Origin: JBMYTN01 sp049604415
GTDB taxonomy: Bacteria > Pseudomonadota > Alphaproteobacteria > Rhodospirillales > Rhodospirillaceae
Assembly: GCA_049604415.1 (NCBI GenBank)
Contig: JBMYTN010000007.1
Coordinates: 81,855-145,854 of the forward strand
Direction: 5' to 3'
DNA length: 64,000 nucleotides
The translations under genes and the position numbers were made by a program. This document shows, in pieces, positions 32,801-38,518 of this stretch; the first letter of the stretch is position 1; every line of letters starts with the position of its first letter. The notes beneath the pieces were generated by a model that searched no databases, was not told where the DNA came from, and saw nothing but the letters and a program-made list of their open reading frames with translations.

Positions 32801-35800
32801 GGGTGTCATTGCCGGATCCGCCAAGGATGTTCTCAATGTTCGACAGCGTATCGGTGCCGGTGTTCGAACCCACCGACAGGGAGCCCAACAGCGTTGCCGT
32901 GATGCCTTGGGTGTCATCGACATAGGAGACGGTATCAATGCCGTCGCCACCATCCAAGACATTGTCGACGCTATCGCCAATCAGGGTGTCCTGACCCGTG
33001 CCGCCAACAATGTTTTCCAGGTTAAACAGGGTGTCGGTGCCAATGCCGGTCCCGGTGGCCGTTTGATCCAGCAGGCTGGCGGTGACGCCGGTGCTGTCAT
33101 CGGCATAGGACACCGTGTCATTGCCGGTATTGCCGTCCAGAATATTGTCGCCGCTGTCACCGATCAGGGTATCGGCCCCGGTCCCACCGGCAATATTCTC
33201 AAAGCCAGACAGGGTGTCATTGCCGGTGGCAGCCCCCACGGCCGTGTTGGTCAACAGCGAGACCGACACGCCGGTGCTGTCATTGGAGAAGGACACCGTA
33301 TCGGTGCCCGCACCGCCATCAAGAATGTCGTCCCCGGCCAGACCTTCAATGGTGTCACTGCCCGCATTGCCGGTCAGGGTGTTCACACCGGTGCTGCCGA
33401 TCAGGGAGTCATTGCCGGACCCGCCCTCGATATTCTCCAGCAGCAGCAGAGTGTCAGAACCGATCCCGGCCCCGGTGGCCAGGCCGCTGTTCAGGGAGGC
33501 GGACACGCCAACCGTGTCGGCAACATAGGACACAGTATCGATGCCCGCATTGCCGTTCAGAACATTGTTGCTGCTATCGCCGATCAGGGAGTCATTGCCG
33601 GACCCGCCGGTGATGTTCTCAAAGCCAGACAGGTTGTCCAGCCCGGTGCCAACCCCTTGGGCGCTCTGGGTCAGGAAGGAAACCGTCACACCCAAGGTGT
33701 CATTGGCATAGGACACCGTATCGGTGCCCAGACCGCCGGCTAGGCTGTCATTGCCAGCCAGACCTTCGATAATGTCATTGCCCGCCCCGCCTTGCAGGAT
33801 ATTGGCCCCGGTATCGCCGGTGATGGTGTCGTTGCCGGACCCACCGATGGCGTTTTCGAAGCCCGACAAGCTATCGGAGCCGACGCCGGTGCCGGTGGCG
33901 CTGCCAGCGATCAAGGAGATCGTGACACCAATGGCATCAGAGGCATAGGTGACGGTGTCGGTCCCAACCCCGCCGATCAGGGTATCATTGCCGGCCAGAC
34001 CTTCGATGGTGTCATTGCCCGTGCCGCCATTCAGCACATTGGCCCCGGCATCTCCGGTCAGGCTGTCATTGCCGGACCCGCCAACAATATTCTCAAAATT
34101 AACAACGGAATCGGTCCCGATCGCAGCGCCCGTTGCGCCGCCATTGATCAAGGAGGCGGTGACACCGGAGGTATCGGTGGCAAAGGACAGCGTGTCATTG
34201 CCCGCACCGCCATCCAAGGTGTCATTGCCATCCAAGCCTTCGATGGTGTCATTACCCGCTTCGCCCAGGATCACATTGGCCCCGGCATCGCCGGTGATGT
34301 CATCCCCACCGGCACCACCGGTCACGTTCTCAAAGCCGGAAACCGCATCATTGCCGGTTGCACTGCCCGACGCCGTGCCTGCGGACAGATTGACCGCGAC
34401 GCCTGAGCCGTCGGAGGCAAAGGACAGGGTGTCGTTGCCTGCGCCGCCGATCAGATTGTCATCTCCGGCCAGGCCCTCAATGATGTCATTGCCATCATTG
34501 CCCAGAATGATATTGGCCCCGGCATCCCCGGTCAGGGTGTCGCCCCCGGCACCGCCGGAGATGTTCTCAAAGCCCGCGATCGCATCGACACCAATCCCGG
34601 TGCCAAAGGCCAAGGCATTGGTCAGATTGGCATTGACGCCGAACGTATCGGAATCGTGGTTCAGGGTGTCGGTGCCGGTGCCCCCGTCCAGAATATCATT
34701 GCCGCCCCGGCCTTCGATGATGTCATTGCCTTCGGTGCCCAACAGTTGATTGGCGACCGCATCGCCGCGAATGGTGTCATCACCCGGGCTGCCCAGGATG
34801 TTCTCAATCGAGATCAGGGTGTCGGTGTCAATGAAGGATACCGAGGTCGCGTCCGTGGCAAAGCCAGCGGCCAGATCGACAATGACGCCCAGATCGGCGC
34901 TTCGATAGGTAACCCGGTCAACGCCGTCGCCACCATCATACAGATCGTTGCCTTGTCCGGTGCCGCCAGTGATTTCGTCATCGCCCTCTTCCCCGAAGAC
35001 AGCATCATCGCCATCCCCGGTGTAAATGGCGTCATCGCCTGCACCGGCGCGGACTTCATCGGAACCGCTGCCGGTGGTGATGCCTTCATCGCCGCCGCCG
35101 CCTTGCACGCGGATGTTTTCGGTGGTGTTGGCCAAGTTGAAGCTGGCCCCATTGTTCATCACCAGAACAATGCGACCGGCGCTGTCCCGGCTGACGGCAA
35201 TGCCCGCGCCCAGCTCTGGCAGGCCTTGGTCAAACTCATCGCCCGCACCGTCTTCCAGCACCAATTCGGGCCCGGTGTCCTGCTGGTTAAACAGCGCTGA
35301 GGAAATGTCCTCATAGAGAATCCGCGAGGAGGTTACGACCAGTTCCAGGACGTCTTCTTCGCCCTCGGAGCCGTCTAGCCCAACCTCGCCTTCACCGCCA
35401 TCGATGGGGCCTTGGTCATCCAGCAAATCGCCAAAGACATTGGCGGCTTCTTGGGTTTCATCGAGCAGCTGCATAGAGCTGTCATCTTGGGTGCCGTCCT
35501 GGTTTTCGCCTTCGCCCTCGACCGGGGTTTCGCCGTCCACCGGCCCTTGGTCTTGGCCATCGCCTTCGCCCTCGGTGGGGAGGGTTGGGGTCGGCAAATG
35601 CTGGATCGACTTATCAATGCCGGTTTCTTCGACATAGGTCTCGTCAACGGAAATGCTGTCGACATTGGATTCCAGACTGTCGGCCACCCGGGACAGGGTC
35701 GCCCGCACCCCTTGGAACGGGACGTTCACCACCGTGATCTGGTTGTCGAAGGATTGGAAAACGATTTCACCAACGGTGCCATCGGTTTCCGGCAGCAGCA

Positions 35801-36707
35801 CCACTTCCAGTTCCAGATTGAACTCGGACAGGCGGGACCGGGCTTCTTCCAGGGTGGCGGGATTAAAGCCTTCCGGCACAGTGACTTTGATGACACCAGA
35901 GGTTCCGCGAATCCCGATGGTGGCGACCGGGGTGGTCACGGTCATCGCGTCGGGGCCGGATTTGGCAATCTGACCGGAGACGAAGGAGAACACACCGGTG
36001 ACGAGGCTGGCATTGGCCGAGCCTTCGGCGGTGCCGGGGTCAAAGACAAATTCGTCAATGACCATGCGCCCATCGCTGCCCAGCGAGAAGGCGGAGTCAT
36101 CAATAAACTTAATCCCGACGGCGCTGGCGTCCTCGGTGACAACCACATCGCCTTGGAAGACCGTATCGCCAACCTGGGCTTCGATCTGGGTGCCATCCGC
36201 GCGGGTCACCAAGACCGTGCCGGTGACCTTGTCCATGGTGCCAATGGCATCGGCCGCGCTGCTATTGGCACCGGCCTGGGCGACCTGGCCCGGGGCCAGG
36301 GGACCGGCAAGCCGCTCCACAATAGAACTGTCCAGCTGCATGCCGGAGCCGCCATCGCCGCCAGACACGACCAGTGCCGGGGGCTCATCCTGGGCAAACC
36401 AATCGGGGATCAGCACACCATAGGTGCCTTCGGCCCCGTTTCCGGTGATCAGAAGGTCATTGCCGTCCCGGCCATAGTCTCCATGCAACAGCAGATTGGG
36501 ATCGCCGATATCCATCTGGTCGGCGTTCTCTGGAACCGGGACGACGGTCAGGGCCGCATCGGCCCCATCGCTGGACGCATCAATCCCGCTCCCCAATCCA
36601 GTGCTGGATTGCAGGTCGGTGGGGCTTTCAAGGCCATTAAGAGTCCCGCTCGTCTCGCTTCCGTCTTGGAAGGAGCCGTTTTCGGGCGACCACTCGGTGG
36701 TGCTCAT
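14892..36707 (-). CDS. Giant FecR/RTX-repeat/LamG adhesin-like protein, ~7,270 aa
   Basis: One uninterrupted frame of about 21.8 kb. Domain order: acidic N-terminus without a signal peptide; a FecR-like domain (~residues 160-275; GTVLVTRADGTQIEAQVGD, then TTPVATIGIRGTSG); an acidic linker rich in Glu/Gly/Gln/Asp; ~5,000 residues of RTX-type calcium-binding repeats (GGSGNDTLTGD, GNDGDDIIEGLEG); a LamG/concanavalin-like domain (~nt 19020-19545; FTVETWFKLGA, DEFRVWNDVRTAQEI); one or two Ig/cadherin-like modules (~18000-18850); a Ser/Thr/Asn-rich beta-helix-like region (~15600-17950); and a C-terminal block ending YANGDARVFVDQDVNVT, which resembles type I secretion signals. Large RTX adhesins of this build are exported by T1SS and mediate attachment or aggregation. 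No T1SS genes are in the window. ATG 36707 has AGGT 8 nt upstream; a GTG at 36713 is an alternative. Adhesion is inferred from architecture. Confidence 0.9.
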   Translation of the reverse strand: MSTTEWSPENGSFQDGSETSGTLNGLESPTDLQSSTGLGSGIDASSDGADAALTVVPVPENADQMDIGDPNLLLHGDYGRDGNDLLITGNGAEGTYGVLIPDWFAQDEPPALVVSGGDGGSGMQLDSSIVERLAGPLAPGQVAQAGANSSAADAIGTMDKVTGTVLVTRADGTQIEAQVGDTVFQGDVVVTEDASAVGIKFIDDSAFSLGSDGRMVIDEFVFDPGTAEGSANASLVTGVFSFVSGQIAKSGPDAMTVTTPVATIGIRGTSGVIKVTVPEGFNPATLEEARSRLSEFNLELEVVLLPETDGTVGEIVFQSFDNQITVVNVPFQGVRATLSRVADSLESNVDSISVDETYVEETGIDKSIQHLPTPTLPTEGEGDGQDQGPVDGETPVEGEGENQDGTQDDSSMQLLDETQEAANVFGDLLDDQGPIDGGEGEVGLDGSEGEEDVLELVVTSSRILYEDISSALFNQQDTGPELVLEDGAGDEFDQGLPELGAGIAVSRDSAGRIVLVMNNGASFNLANTTENIRVQGGGGDEGITTGSGSDEVRAGAGDDAIYTGDGDDAVFGEEGDDEITGGTGQGNDLYDGGDGVDRVTYRSADLGVIVDLAAGFATDATSVSFIDTDTLISIENILGSPGDDTIRGDAVANQLLGTEGNDIIEGRGGNDILDGGTGTDTLNHDSDTFGVNANLTNALAFGTGIGVDAIAGFENISGGAGGDTLTGDAGANIILGNDGNDIIEGLAGDDNLIGGAGNDTLSFASDGSGVAVNLSAGTASGSATGNDAVSGFENVTGGAGGDDITGDAGANVILGEAGNDTIEGLDGNDTLDGGAGNDTLSFATDTSGVTASLINGGATGAAIGTDSVVNFENIVGGSGNDSLTGDAGANVLNGGTGNDTIEGLAGNDTLIGGVGTDTVTYASDAIGVTISLIAGSATGTGVGSDSLSGFENAIGGSGNDTITGDTGANILQGGAGNDIIEGLAGNDSLAGGLGTDTVSYANDTLGVTVSFLTQSAQGVGTGLDNLSGFENITGGSGNDSLIGDSSNNVLNGNAGIDTVSYVADTVGVSASLNSGLATGAGIGSDTLLLLENIEGGSGNDSLIGSTGVNTLTGNAGSDTIEGLAGDDILDGGAGTDTVSFSNDSTGVSVSLLTNTAVGAATGNDTLSGFENIAGGTGADTLIGDSGDNILDGNTGNDTVSYADDSTGVTASLLDQTATGTGIGTDTLFNLENIVGGTGQDTLIGDSVDNVLDGGDGIDTVSYVDDTQGITATLLGSLSVGSNTGTDTLSNIENILGGSGNDTLTGDSGANTLTGNDGDDIIEGLEGDDVLSGDGGTDTVTFASDSSGVTVSFLTQSAEGVDTGTDTLSGFENITGGSGDDTLIGDSGDNILDGGDGIDTVSYVADSGGITASLVGSLSIGSNTGTDTLSNLENIIGGSGNDTLTGDSGANTLTGNDGDDIIEGLEGDDVLSGDGGTDTVTFANDGSGVTVSFLTQTAEGVATGTDTLSGFENITGGTGQDTLIGDSGNNILDGNDGVDTVSYVADSAGITASLVGSLSIGSNTGTDTLSNLENIIGGSGNDTLTGDSGANTLTGNDGDDIIEGLEGNDVLSGDGGTDTVSFANDGTGVTISFLTQTAVGAASGTDTLSGFENILGGTGQDTLIGDSGNNILDGNDGIDTVSYVADSAGITASLVGSLSIGSNTGTDTLANMENILGGSGADTLTGDSGANTLTGNDGDDIIEGLEGNDVLSGDGGTDTVSFANDGTGVTISFLTQTAVGAASGTDTLSGFENILGGTGQDTLIGDSGNNILDGNDGVDTVSYAADSAGVTASLLAGQSVGANTGTDTLSNLENIIGGSGNDTLTGDSGANTLTGNDGDDIIEGLEGGDVLSGDGGTDTVSFASDSSGVTVSFLTQTAEGASTGTDTLSGFENILGGSGNDTLIGDSGNNILDGNGGTDTVSYVADSAGITASLVGSLSIGSNTGTDTLSNLENIIGGSGNDTLTGDSGANTLTGNDGDDIIEGLEGNDVLSGDGGTDTVSFANDGTGVTISFLTQTAVGAASGTDTLSGFENILGGTGNDTLIGDSGNNVLDGNDGIDTVSYVADSAGITASLAGSLSIGSNTGTDTLSNLENIIGGSGADTLTGDSGDNTLTGNNGDDIIEGLEGDDVLSGDGGTDTVTFANDGSGVTVSFLTQTAVGAASGTDTLSGFENITGGSGQDTLIGDSGDNILDGGDGIDTVSYVADSAGITASLLAGQSVGANTGTDTLSNLENIIGGSGNDTLTGDSGANTLTGNNGDDIIEGLEGNDVLSGDGGTDTVSFASDSSGVTVSFLTQTAEGASTGTDTLSGFENITGGSGQDTLIGDSGDNILDGGAGIDTVSYTADSAGITASLLAGQSVGANTGTDTLSNLENIIGGSGNDTLTGDSGANTLTGNNGDDIIEGLEGNDVLSGDGGTDTVSFASDSSGVTVSFLTQTAEGSSTGTDTLSGFENITGGSGQDTLIGDSGDNILDGGAGVDTVSYVADSGGITASLVGSLSIGSNTGTDTLSNLENIIGGSGNDTLTGDSGDNTLTGNSGDDIIEGLEGDDVLSGGQGTDTVSFANDGTGVTVSFLTQTAVGAASGNDTLSGFENITGGTGADTLIGDSGDNILDGGDGIDTVSYVADSAGITASLVAGQSVGANTGTDTLANLENIIGGSGNDTLTGDSGDNTLTGNNGDDIIEGLEGNDVLSGDGGTDTVSFANDGTGVTISFLTQTAVGAASGTDTLSGFENILGGSGADTLIGDSGDNILDGGDGIDTVSYAADGAGITASLLAGQSIGTNTGTDTLSNIENLIGGSGNDTLTGDSGANTITGNNGDDIIEGLEGNDVLSGDGGTDTVSFASDSTGVTVNLLTGQAVGASSGTDTISGFENITGGSGADTLIGDSADNVLDGGDGIDTVSYADDSAGITASLLTGQSVGANTGTDTLSNLENIIGGSGNDTLTGDSAANTLTGNSGDDIIEGLGGNDVLSGDGGTDTVSFASDSSGVTVSFQTQTAVGSATGTDTLSGFENITGGSGADTLSGDSAANTITGNSGDDIIEGFEGNDVLSGDGGTDTVTFANDGTGVTVSFLTQTAIGAASGTDTLSGFENITGGSGADILIGDSGDNILDGGDGIDTVSYAADGAGITASLLAGQSIGTNTGTDTLSNIENLIGGSGNDTLTGDSGDNTITGNNGDDIIEGLEGDDVLSGGQGTDTVSFASDSAGVTVNLLTGQAVGASSGTDTISGFENITGGSGADTLIGDSADNILDGGAGIDTVSYADDSAGITASLLTGQSIGANTGTDTLSNLENIIGGSGNDTLTGDSAANTLTGNSGDDIIEGLGGNDVLSGDGGTDTVSFASDSSGVTVNLLTNTAIGSGTGTDTLSGFENITGGSGDDTLIGDSADNVLDGGAGTDVVSYADDSAGVSVNLLTGQAIGTNTGTDTLSNIEDVLGGSGNDTLIGDGGDNVLDGGDGTDTVSYADDSTGITASLLAGQSVGANTGTDTLSNIENLVGGSGNDTLTGDSGANIITGNNGDDIIEGLEGHDVLSGGQGTDTVSFASDSAGVTVNLLTGQAVGASSGTDAISGFENITGGSGADTLIGDSGDNVVTGNNGNDVIEGLGGDDTLSGGEGTDTVSFANDGTGVTVSLITGQAVGAATGTDTLSGFENITGGTGADTLIGDSGDNVLDGGDGIDTVSFAADSAGITASLTDGQAIGANTGTDTLSNLENIIGGSGADTLTGDSADNTLTGNGGDDIIEGLGGDDVLSGDGGTDTVSFASDSAGVTVDLINNIAEGSNTGTDTLSGFENITGGSGDDTLIGDGNDNVLDGGAGTDTVSYAADSAGITASLITGQAVGSNTGTDTLSNIENITGGSGDDTLIGDSGDNVLAGGDGTDTVSYADDSTGVTVSLITGQAVGAGTGTDTLSGFENVIGGSGDDTLIGDSADNVLDGGDGTDTVSFADDNAGVTASLTTGQAVGSGTGTDTLSNIENLTGGSGNDTLTGDGEDNVIAGGGGDDVIEGLGGNDTLAGDGGTDTVSYASDSSGVTVNLLTGEAIGAATGTDSLSGFENITAGTGDDTLIGDSADNILNGGDGTDTVSFAADSAGVVASLTSGQAIGSNTGTDTLSNIENLVGGSGNDTLTGDSGANSLTGGNGNDVLEGLGGDDVLAGGEGTDTVSFASDSTGVTVNLLTGQAVGAETGTDSLSGFENVTGGSGKDTITGDSGNNVLDGGAGSDTASFGTDSAGVNASLATGQAIGANIGTDTLSNFENLTGGSGNDTLTGDSADNIISGDIGNDIIEGGAGDDTLAGDFGTDTVSFASDSAGVTVDLINNTAEGTNSGTDTLSGFENITGGSGNDTLIGDSADNVLDGGDGTDTVSYDADTAGITVSLGDGVAMGSNTGTDTLSNIENVIGGSGNDTITGDSAANTLTGNGGDDIIDGAGGDDVLSGDGGTDTVSFASDSTGVSVNLLLGSAVGSASGTDTLSGFENVQGGSGDDTITGDSADNILDGGAGSDTASFGTDSAGVTANLTTGQATGANIGTDTLTNFENLAGGSGNDTLTGDNTANSISGDIGDDVIEGLGGDDTLAGDFGTDTVSYASDSSGVTVNLLTGQAVGAGTGTDTLSGFENITGGSGDDTLTGDSADNVLDGGDGTDTVSYDADSGGITVSLGDGVAMGSNTGTDTLSSIENVIGGSGNDTITGDSAANSLAGGAGNDSIEGQGGDDVLAGGEGTDTVSFASDSAGVTVNLLTGSATGTNSGTDTLSGFENITGGAGNDTLTGDSAKNVLDGGDGTDLVSYYDDNGGVSINLTTGQAVGSNTGTDTLSNIEDVFGGQGNDTITGDGADNSLWGKSGNDVIDGGGGDDELVGGSGTDTVSFASDSAGVTVSLLTNTATGTNSGTDTLSGFENITGGSGNDTLIGDSTNNALDGGDGVDTVSYADDTAGITADLANGQASGTGIGTDTLSNVENLISGSGNDSLTGDSAANSLTGGDGDDVIDGAGGDDVLAGGDGTDTVSFASDSTGVTVSLATNTATGTNSGTDALSGFENITGGSGADTLTGDSGDNVIVGGAGDDALTGGDGTDTVSYASDSAGVTVSLAANTATGTNTGTDTLSGFENIIGGSGDDTLVGGDGDNTIEGLGGDDLLMGGNGTDTVSYASDSSGVSVSLSSNTATGSAIGTDALAGFENITGGSGADTLTGDGFANVLDGGAGDDSLVFTTGQDSFVGGSGTDSLVIQGSLSVDLTGSWDSGSSSGLEEISLGSGSNTLTIGNSSDWTSAFDTNSVIYISGSADDTVSGADWLYQGDITREGTTFASFVLNGVTLAIQDGITLDGITTTVEGSAGGDTITGNSWADTINGNDGDDTVEGSAGNDIIAGGQGTDTISYATQTNAVTVNLATGTAISAATGTDALSGFENVIGGSGNDSLIGDSSDNVITANAGDDYVDAGAGNDFVIAGTGTGDDIYYGGSGTDTISFASTTQGVTIDLESGYEIAISDETGFDEVYGFEVVIGGTGDDQFWGGTATTDSFYGGDGDDLFFYTEGTDLFSGGAGTDTLALFYAGTLDVSGTNWADANSSGLEVLQLDDDITVDIGNGAGLANAFYNSGTGVTIRIDEYNSETSGTGITGDYGWTLSGTTAIERSVESYDEISEEVSYSTETLTYDVYTQGSITVQVEQGISVSEMVDNNVAPTLSDATGSFLSIPAEGDQLYGGTGESVIAGAGDFTVETWFKLGAVSAANSYGVFQVGSNAHGAGLEVWVDGNTGQLTGSLISAALETTIFGATTLHSDVLQAGQWYHVAVSVDRDGNLTTTLNDTAQSIAINGGSNASVDIFWNSYEVTIGDTESSKSLQGDIDEFRVWNDVRTAQEISDNKSDAVDPSDSSLVTYFSMDGTANTGATTASLIDESQTGLVVTTTAAPSGGFGIGTGAATVTQSVGEDSSLTFSGLAISDSNDGSGTYTATLSVDQGTLSLTDQTNVSVTGNGTDTIIVSGSMTAINAVLDDNLSYRPTSGFTGQDSLDITVADDGNGGPVKTATSSNAFLVTAVDDAPSLALGAGPALYDFTSESATQIDANLVLTDDNTDTTSRTAYENFSGTISIQSGGDDDDTLSIENVGLISVSGNSVIYAGSTIATIDTTNATGPSAQLTFTATSDATLDGLQALLRAVSFEETGTASVSGEREITIDLDDSTLVGLETAATRTVVVAPITNDPNALSEGDFLFATADGTVSAGAGQDLGGIWVDDGVSLEINGTLTSGGASYVTNDATLALEGAGSAWSFATPGTSAPDLEVDGLLAIDGGTLVNGDIQVDGNLYLADADATPTIGANADLTLNGIGYSDAGTVVIDGDLVNTGYMSFGNTAGDASLVTGTGSFDNSGLLDFFDLQTNNTVNVNFDNSGTVKVELEGTLNLSNGTNSGTLSLDDGAVLNFGSGFTLTDDSVIGYHGEGNSYGTITFDDVLTLSGTTTVDGNIDLILDGTVSAPLTGSGELDTAGDVVFNSGTITDPSIVTRGETALVTAEERDIETLWTNHGTFYMSDGTLEIDNTGTLQNHGTLELSGGVLDINAGDNALINAADGYMLITGTNSLSTSASTGGNIDNAGVILYERDELFSFSSALTNSGTIDIDQGTLLLATSGGDFGGDYEIDVFGNLKFTNTSTLSDAGVTGGGNILVHSTRLAVSNSTATTFAASLIFMDSSTLALSNEALTIDALNNEGAATLAYDASDSLVVTGESTLSDVIIDGVGSGQVVNQGLMTFSNLFGTSTFLTGDALMNDTDGWITIGDGLGNTQVTDEGMGNFVNKGLFVLDELHSDGVSGGDASFVKTEGTLENAGTISFSDQLGGATGARTIEALINNTGLIELWGVDATLNFNTAVAASHINAGTIDLGTTGQVFDLNGTGALDLVNSGVIAGAGTISLNDVGFDNSQGTLEVGGDGSHGVLEISSNGTLDFSGLIEMEICGTEAGASHDQLVLSGQSVINAAEFSIDMSDGSGYQDGAVYDIALINASSAAYGDVDFTDEDLYSGTLGSLDATIAEITVNGGTLSLTGVDVTDIASSASASTGADYYLGSNSAESFGTDMGTLGSGSDVFLGFGGDDTLAITSDGATLPFSYVDGGSGLDRLSLYAANEAGETVSFLDDIWRTNSFEVIDLADADGQTLKLDKDAIEAFDNDVDQLINMNGTLSLTGIESYVVVDGDANDTLDLSADGGTWTMSGTAELDSSGSGGTKEGYTMYANGDARVFVDQDVNVT
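19960..35115 (-). repeat. ~15-kb tandem array of 420-bp (140-aa) double RTX repeats
   Basis: The array consists of alternating half-units: type A of 79 residues (DTLTGDSGANTLTGNDGDDI ... TDTLSGFENITGG) and type B of 61 residues (DTLIGDSGNNILDGNDG ... TDTLSNLENIIGG). I count about 68 half-units by the recurring F/L/IEN-xxGG motif. The 420-bp period is exact over long stretches, for instance from about 29,578 to 32,925. Units near the middle and 5' part are almost identical, while those at both ends are divergent and often reduced to one half-unit type. This pattern fits expansion by unequal crossover. The array would be difficult to assemble from short reads. Confidence 0.92.
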
Positions 36708-36713
36708 GTTCAC

Positions 36714-37180
36714 TTACCTAGGTGACGCGATCGGCTTTGACGGAGCATCGCAAGGTCCCTCAAGAGTCTTTGCTCATTTTTCCTTGCGGGTCCGCCTGCG
36801 AAGGTCACGAAGAGGTCAGCAGGCAAACTAACGACATTATTTTTGATCTACGTCAAAGATTAAGAGATTGACGACCGCATGTATACAGATCCAAAGGCAT
36901 ATTTCCCGCTTTTCGCTCATCTTTTCCCCTGTTGGCCAGGGGCATTGCAAAAATGTGACGATACGGACCGTCTATGACCCTGAGCTGGTCAAAAACACTG
37001 GAAAAAGCCAGTCTTGTTTCGGATCCGTTCCATAAATTTGAGCGCGCAAAGCTGTGAAACTATTGCCAAAGTCATGTGTGGCGCCACGACCGAAACGGGA
37101 ATGGCAGAAGGGTAGGGCATCCTCTATGGCTATGGTAGGGTTGGTATAGACCCCCCCAAAACAAAACAAGAGCCGAACCC
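36714..37180. other. Divergent intergenic region between the giant RTX gene and glycerate kinase
   Basis: About 470 bp without a gene. It should carry both promoters and holds one FNR/FixK-like box (36843-36856). A poly-C tract and an AAGAG lie just before the glycerate kinase start. The short leftward frame at 36972-37169 has no recognisable features. Confidence 0.5.
36843..36856. promoter_or_regulatory. FNR/FixK/CRP-type binding site
   Basis: TTGATCTACGTCAA fits TTGA-N6-TCAA exactly and TTGAT-N4-ATCAA with one mismatch. It is about 135 bp upstream of the giant gene's start and ~325 bp from glycerate kinase, so oxygen-responsive control of the RTX gene is the more likely reading. Confidence 0.5.
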
Positions 37181-38485
37181 ATGGCCCCTAACGCCCTCCC
37201 TAACCCCCTCCAATCGCCTCAAGATTTCCTAAAAGCCTTGTTTTTGCATGCTGTGGAGGCGGTAGATCCCTCCCTCACCTTGCCGCGCTATTTACCCGAG
37301 TCGCCCACTGGGAAAACCATTGTTGTGGGCGCCGGTAAGTCTTCTGCGGTGATGGCCCAAGCCTTTGAACGGGCCTGGATCGGGGCCGGTCATAAGATCG
37401 ACCAAGGCCTTGTGGTCACCCGGACCGGCTATGGTGTGCCCTGCGATCAGATTGAAATTGTTGAGGCCCGCCATCCGGTGCCCGATGCCGCCGGAGCCGC
37501 CGCAGCGGCCCGGATCCGCGATCTGCTGCTGCCCTTGAGCGCGCAGGATTTGGTCATTGCCCTGATCTCAGGCGGTGGGTCTGCCCTGCTGAGCCTGCCG
37601 CCCGATCCGATCAGCGCCGCCGACAAGCAAAGACTAAACCAAGTACTGCTGCGTTCCGGTGCCAGTATTCATGAAATGAATTGCATCCGCAAACATGTCA
37701 GTCAAGTCAAAGGCGGGCGTCTGGCGCTGGCGGCCCATCCGGCCCCGGTGCTGAGCTATATCCTCTCAGACATCCCCGGCGATGACCCGGCCCTGGTCGC
37801 CTCTGGTCCGACCTTGGCCGACCGCACCACGCGGGAAGACGCTTTGGGGCTGATTGCTCGCTATGGCATGGAGATGCCAGACTCCGTGATGGCATGGATG
37901 CGGAGCCCTGCGTCTGCCGCACCGCATCCGGAGGACCCCAGCTTTGCCCGGGACCGCCATGTGGTGCTGGCGGCGGCCCAGATCGCCCTGGAGGCTGCAG
38001 CGGACAAAGCCCGGGCACTGGGCCTGAGCGTGCATATTCTCTCCGATGCCATGGAGGGCGAGGCCAAGGATCTCGGGGCCACCCATGCGGCTCTGGCACG
38101 CCAGATCAAGACCCGGGGCCAACCTTTCCAGGCTCCTTGTTTGCTGCTTTCGGGCGGGGAATGCACGGTGACCCTGCCACCGGATGGGGCCGGGCGCGGG
38201 GGTCCCAATGCGGAGTTTCTGTTGGGCTTTGCTCTGGCGGCTAAGGGTCTGGAGGGCGTCACGGCCATCGCCTGTGACACCGATGGCACCGATGGCACCG
38301 AGGACAACGCCGGGGCGATGGCCGATGGTCAGACGGTCGCGCGGCTCTATGCGGCCGGGCAGGATCCCTATGCCCTGCTGGCGGCCCATGTCTCTTATGG
38401 CGCGTTCCAGGCCCTCGGCGATTTGGTCATTACTGGTCCGACCGTGACCAATGTGAACGACTTCCGCGCCGTCCTGATCACATAG
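37181..38485 (+). CDS. gckA: Glycerate 2-kinase (GckA/MOFRL family)
   Basis: 434 residues, cytoplasmic. ATP-dependent phosphorylation of D-glycerate to 2-phosphoglycerate, linking glyoxylate/serine-type C2-C3 metabolism to glycolysis. The N-terminal DUF4147 domain shows TIVVGAGKSSAVMAQAFE, ARHPVPDAAG, LVIALISGGGSALL, EMNCIRKHVSQVKGGRLA and YILSDIPGDDPALVASGP. The C-terminal MOFRL domain shows LLLSGGECTVTL, GRGGPNAEFLL, ACDTDGTDGTEDNAGA and TGPTVTNVNDFRAVL. Both domains are complete and of normal length. Relatives are often labelled hydroxypyruvate reductase TtuD, but the motifs fit the kinase. It stands alone between the giant RTX gene and a converging chemoreceptor gene. Confidence 0.92.
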   Translation: MAPNALPNPLQSPQDFLKALFLHAVEAVDPSLTLPRYLPESPTGKTIVVGAGKSSAVMAQAFERAWIGAGHKIDQGLVVTRTGYGVPCDQIEIVEARHPVPDAAGAAAAARIRDLLLPLSAQDLVIALISGGGSALLSLPPDPISAADKQRLNQVLLRSGASIHEMNCIRKHVSQVKGGRLALAAHPAPVLSYILSDIPGDDPALVASGPTLADRTTREDALGLIARYGMEMPDSVMAWMRSPASAAPHPEDPSFARDRHVVLAAAQIALEAAADKARALGLSVHILSDAMEGEAKDLGATHAALARQIKTRGQPFQAPCLLLSGGECTVTLPPDGAGRGGPNAEFLLGFALAAKGLEGVTAIACDTDGTDGTEDNAGAMADGQTVARLYAAGQDPYALLAAHVSYGAFQALGDLVITGPTVTNVNDFRAVLIT

Positions 38486-38518
38486 CGTCATAGAAGCAGT
38501 TTTCCTACTTCAGCGGAC

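Noticed and set aside
19960..35115. Regular repeats that could be taken for a CRISPR array or minisatellite
   Set aside because: The period is 420 bp, in frame, and encodes RTX motifs; there are no short identical repeats separated by unique spacers.
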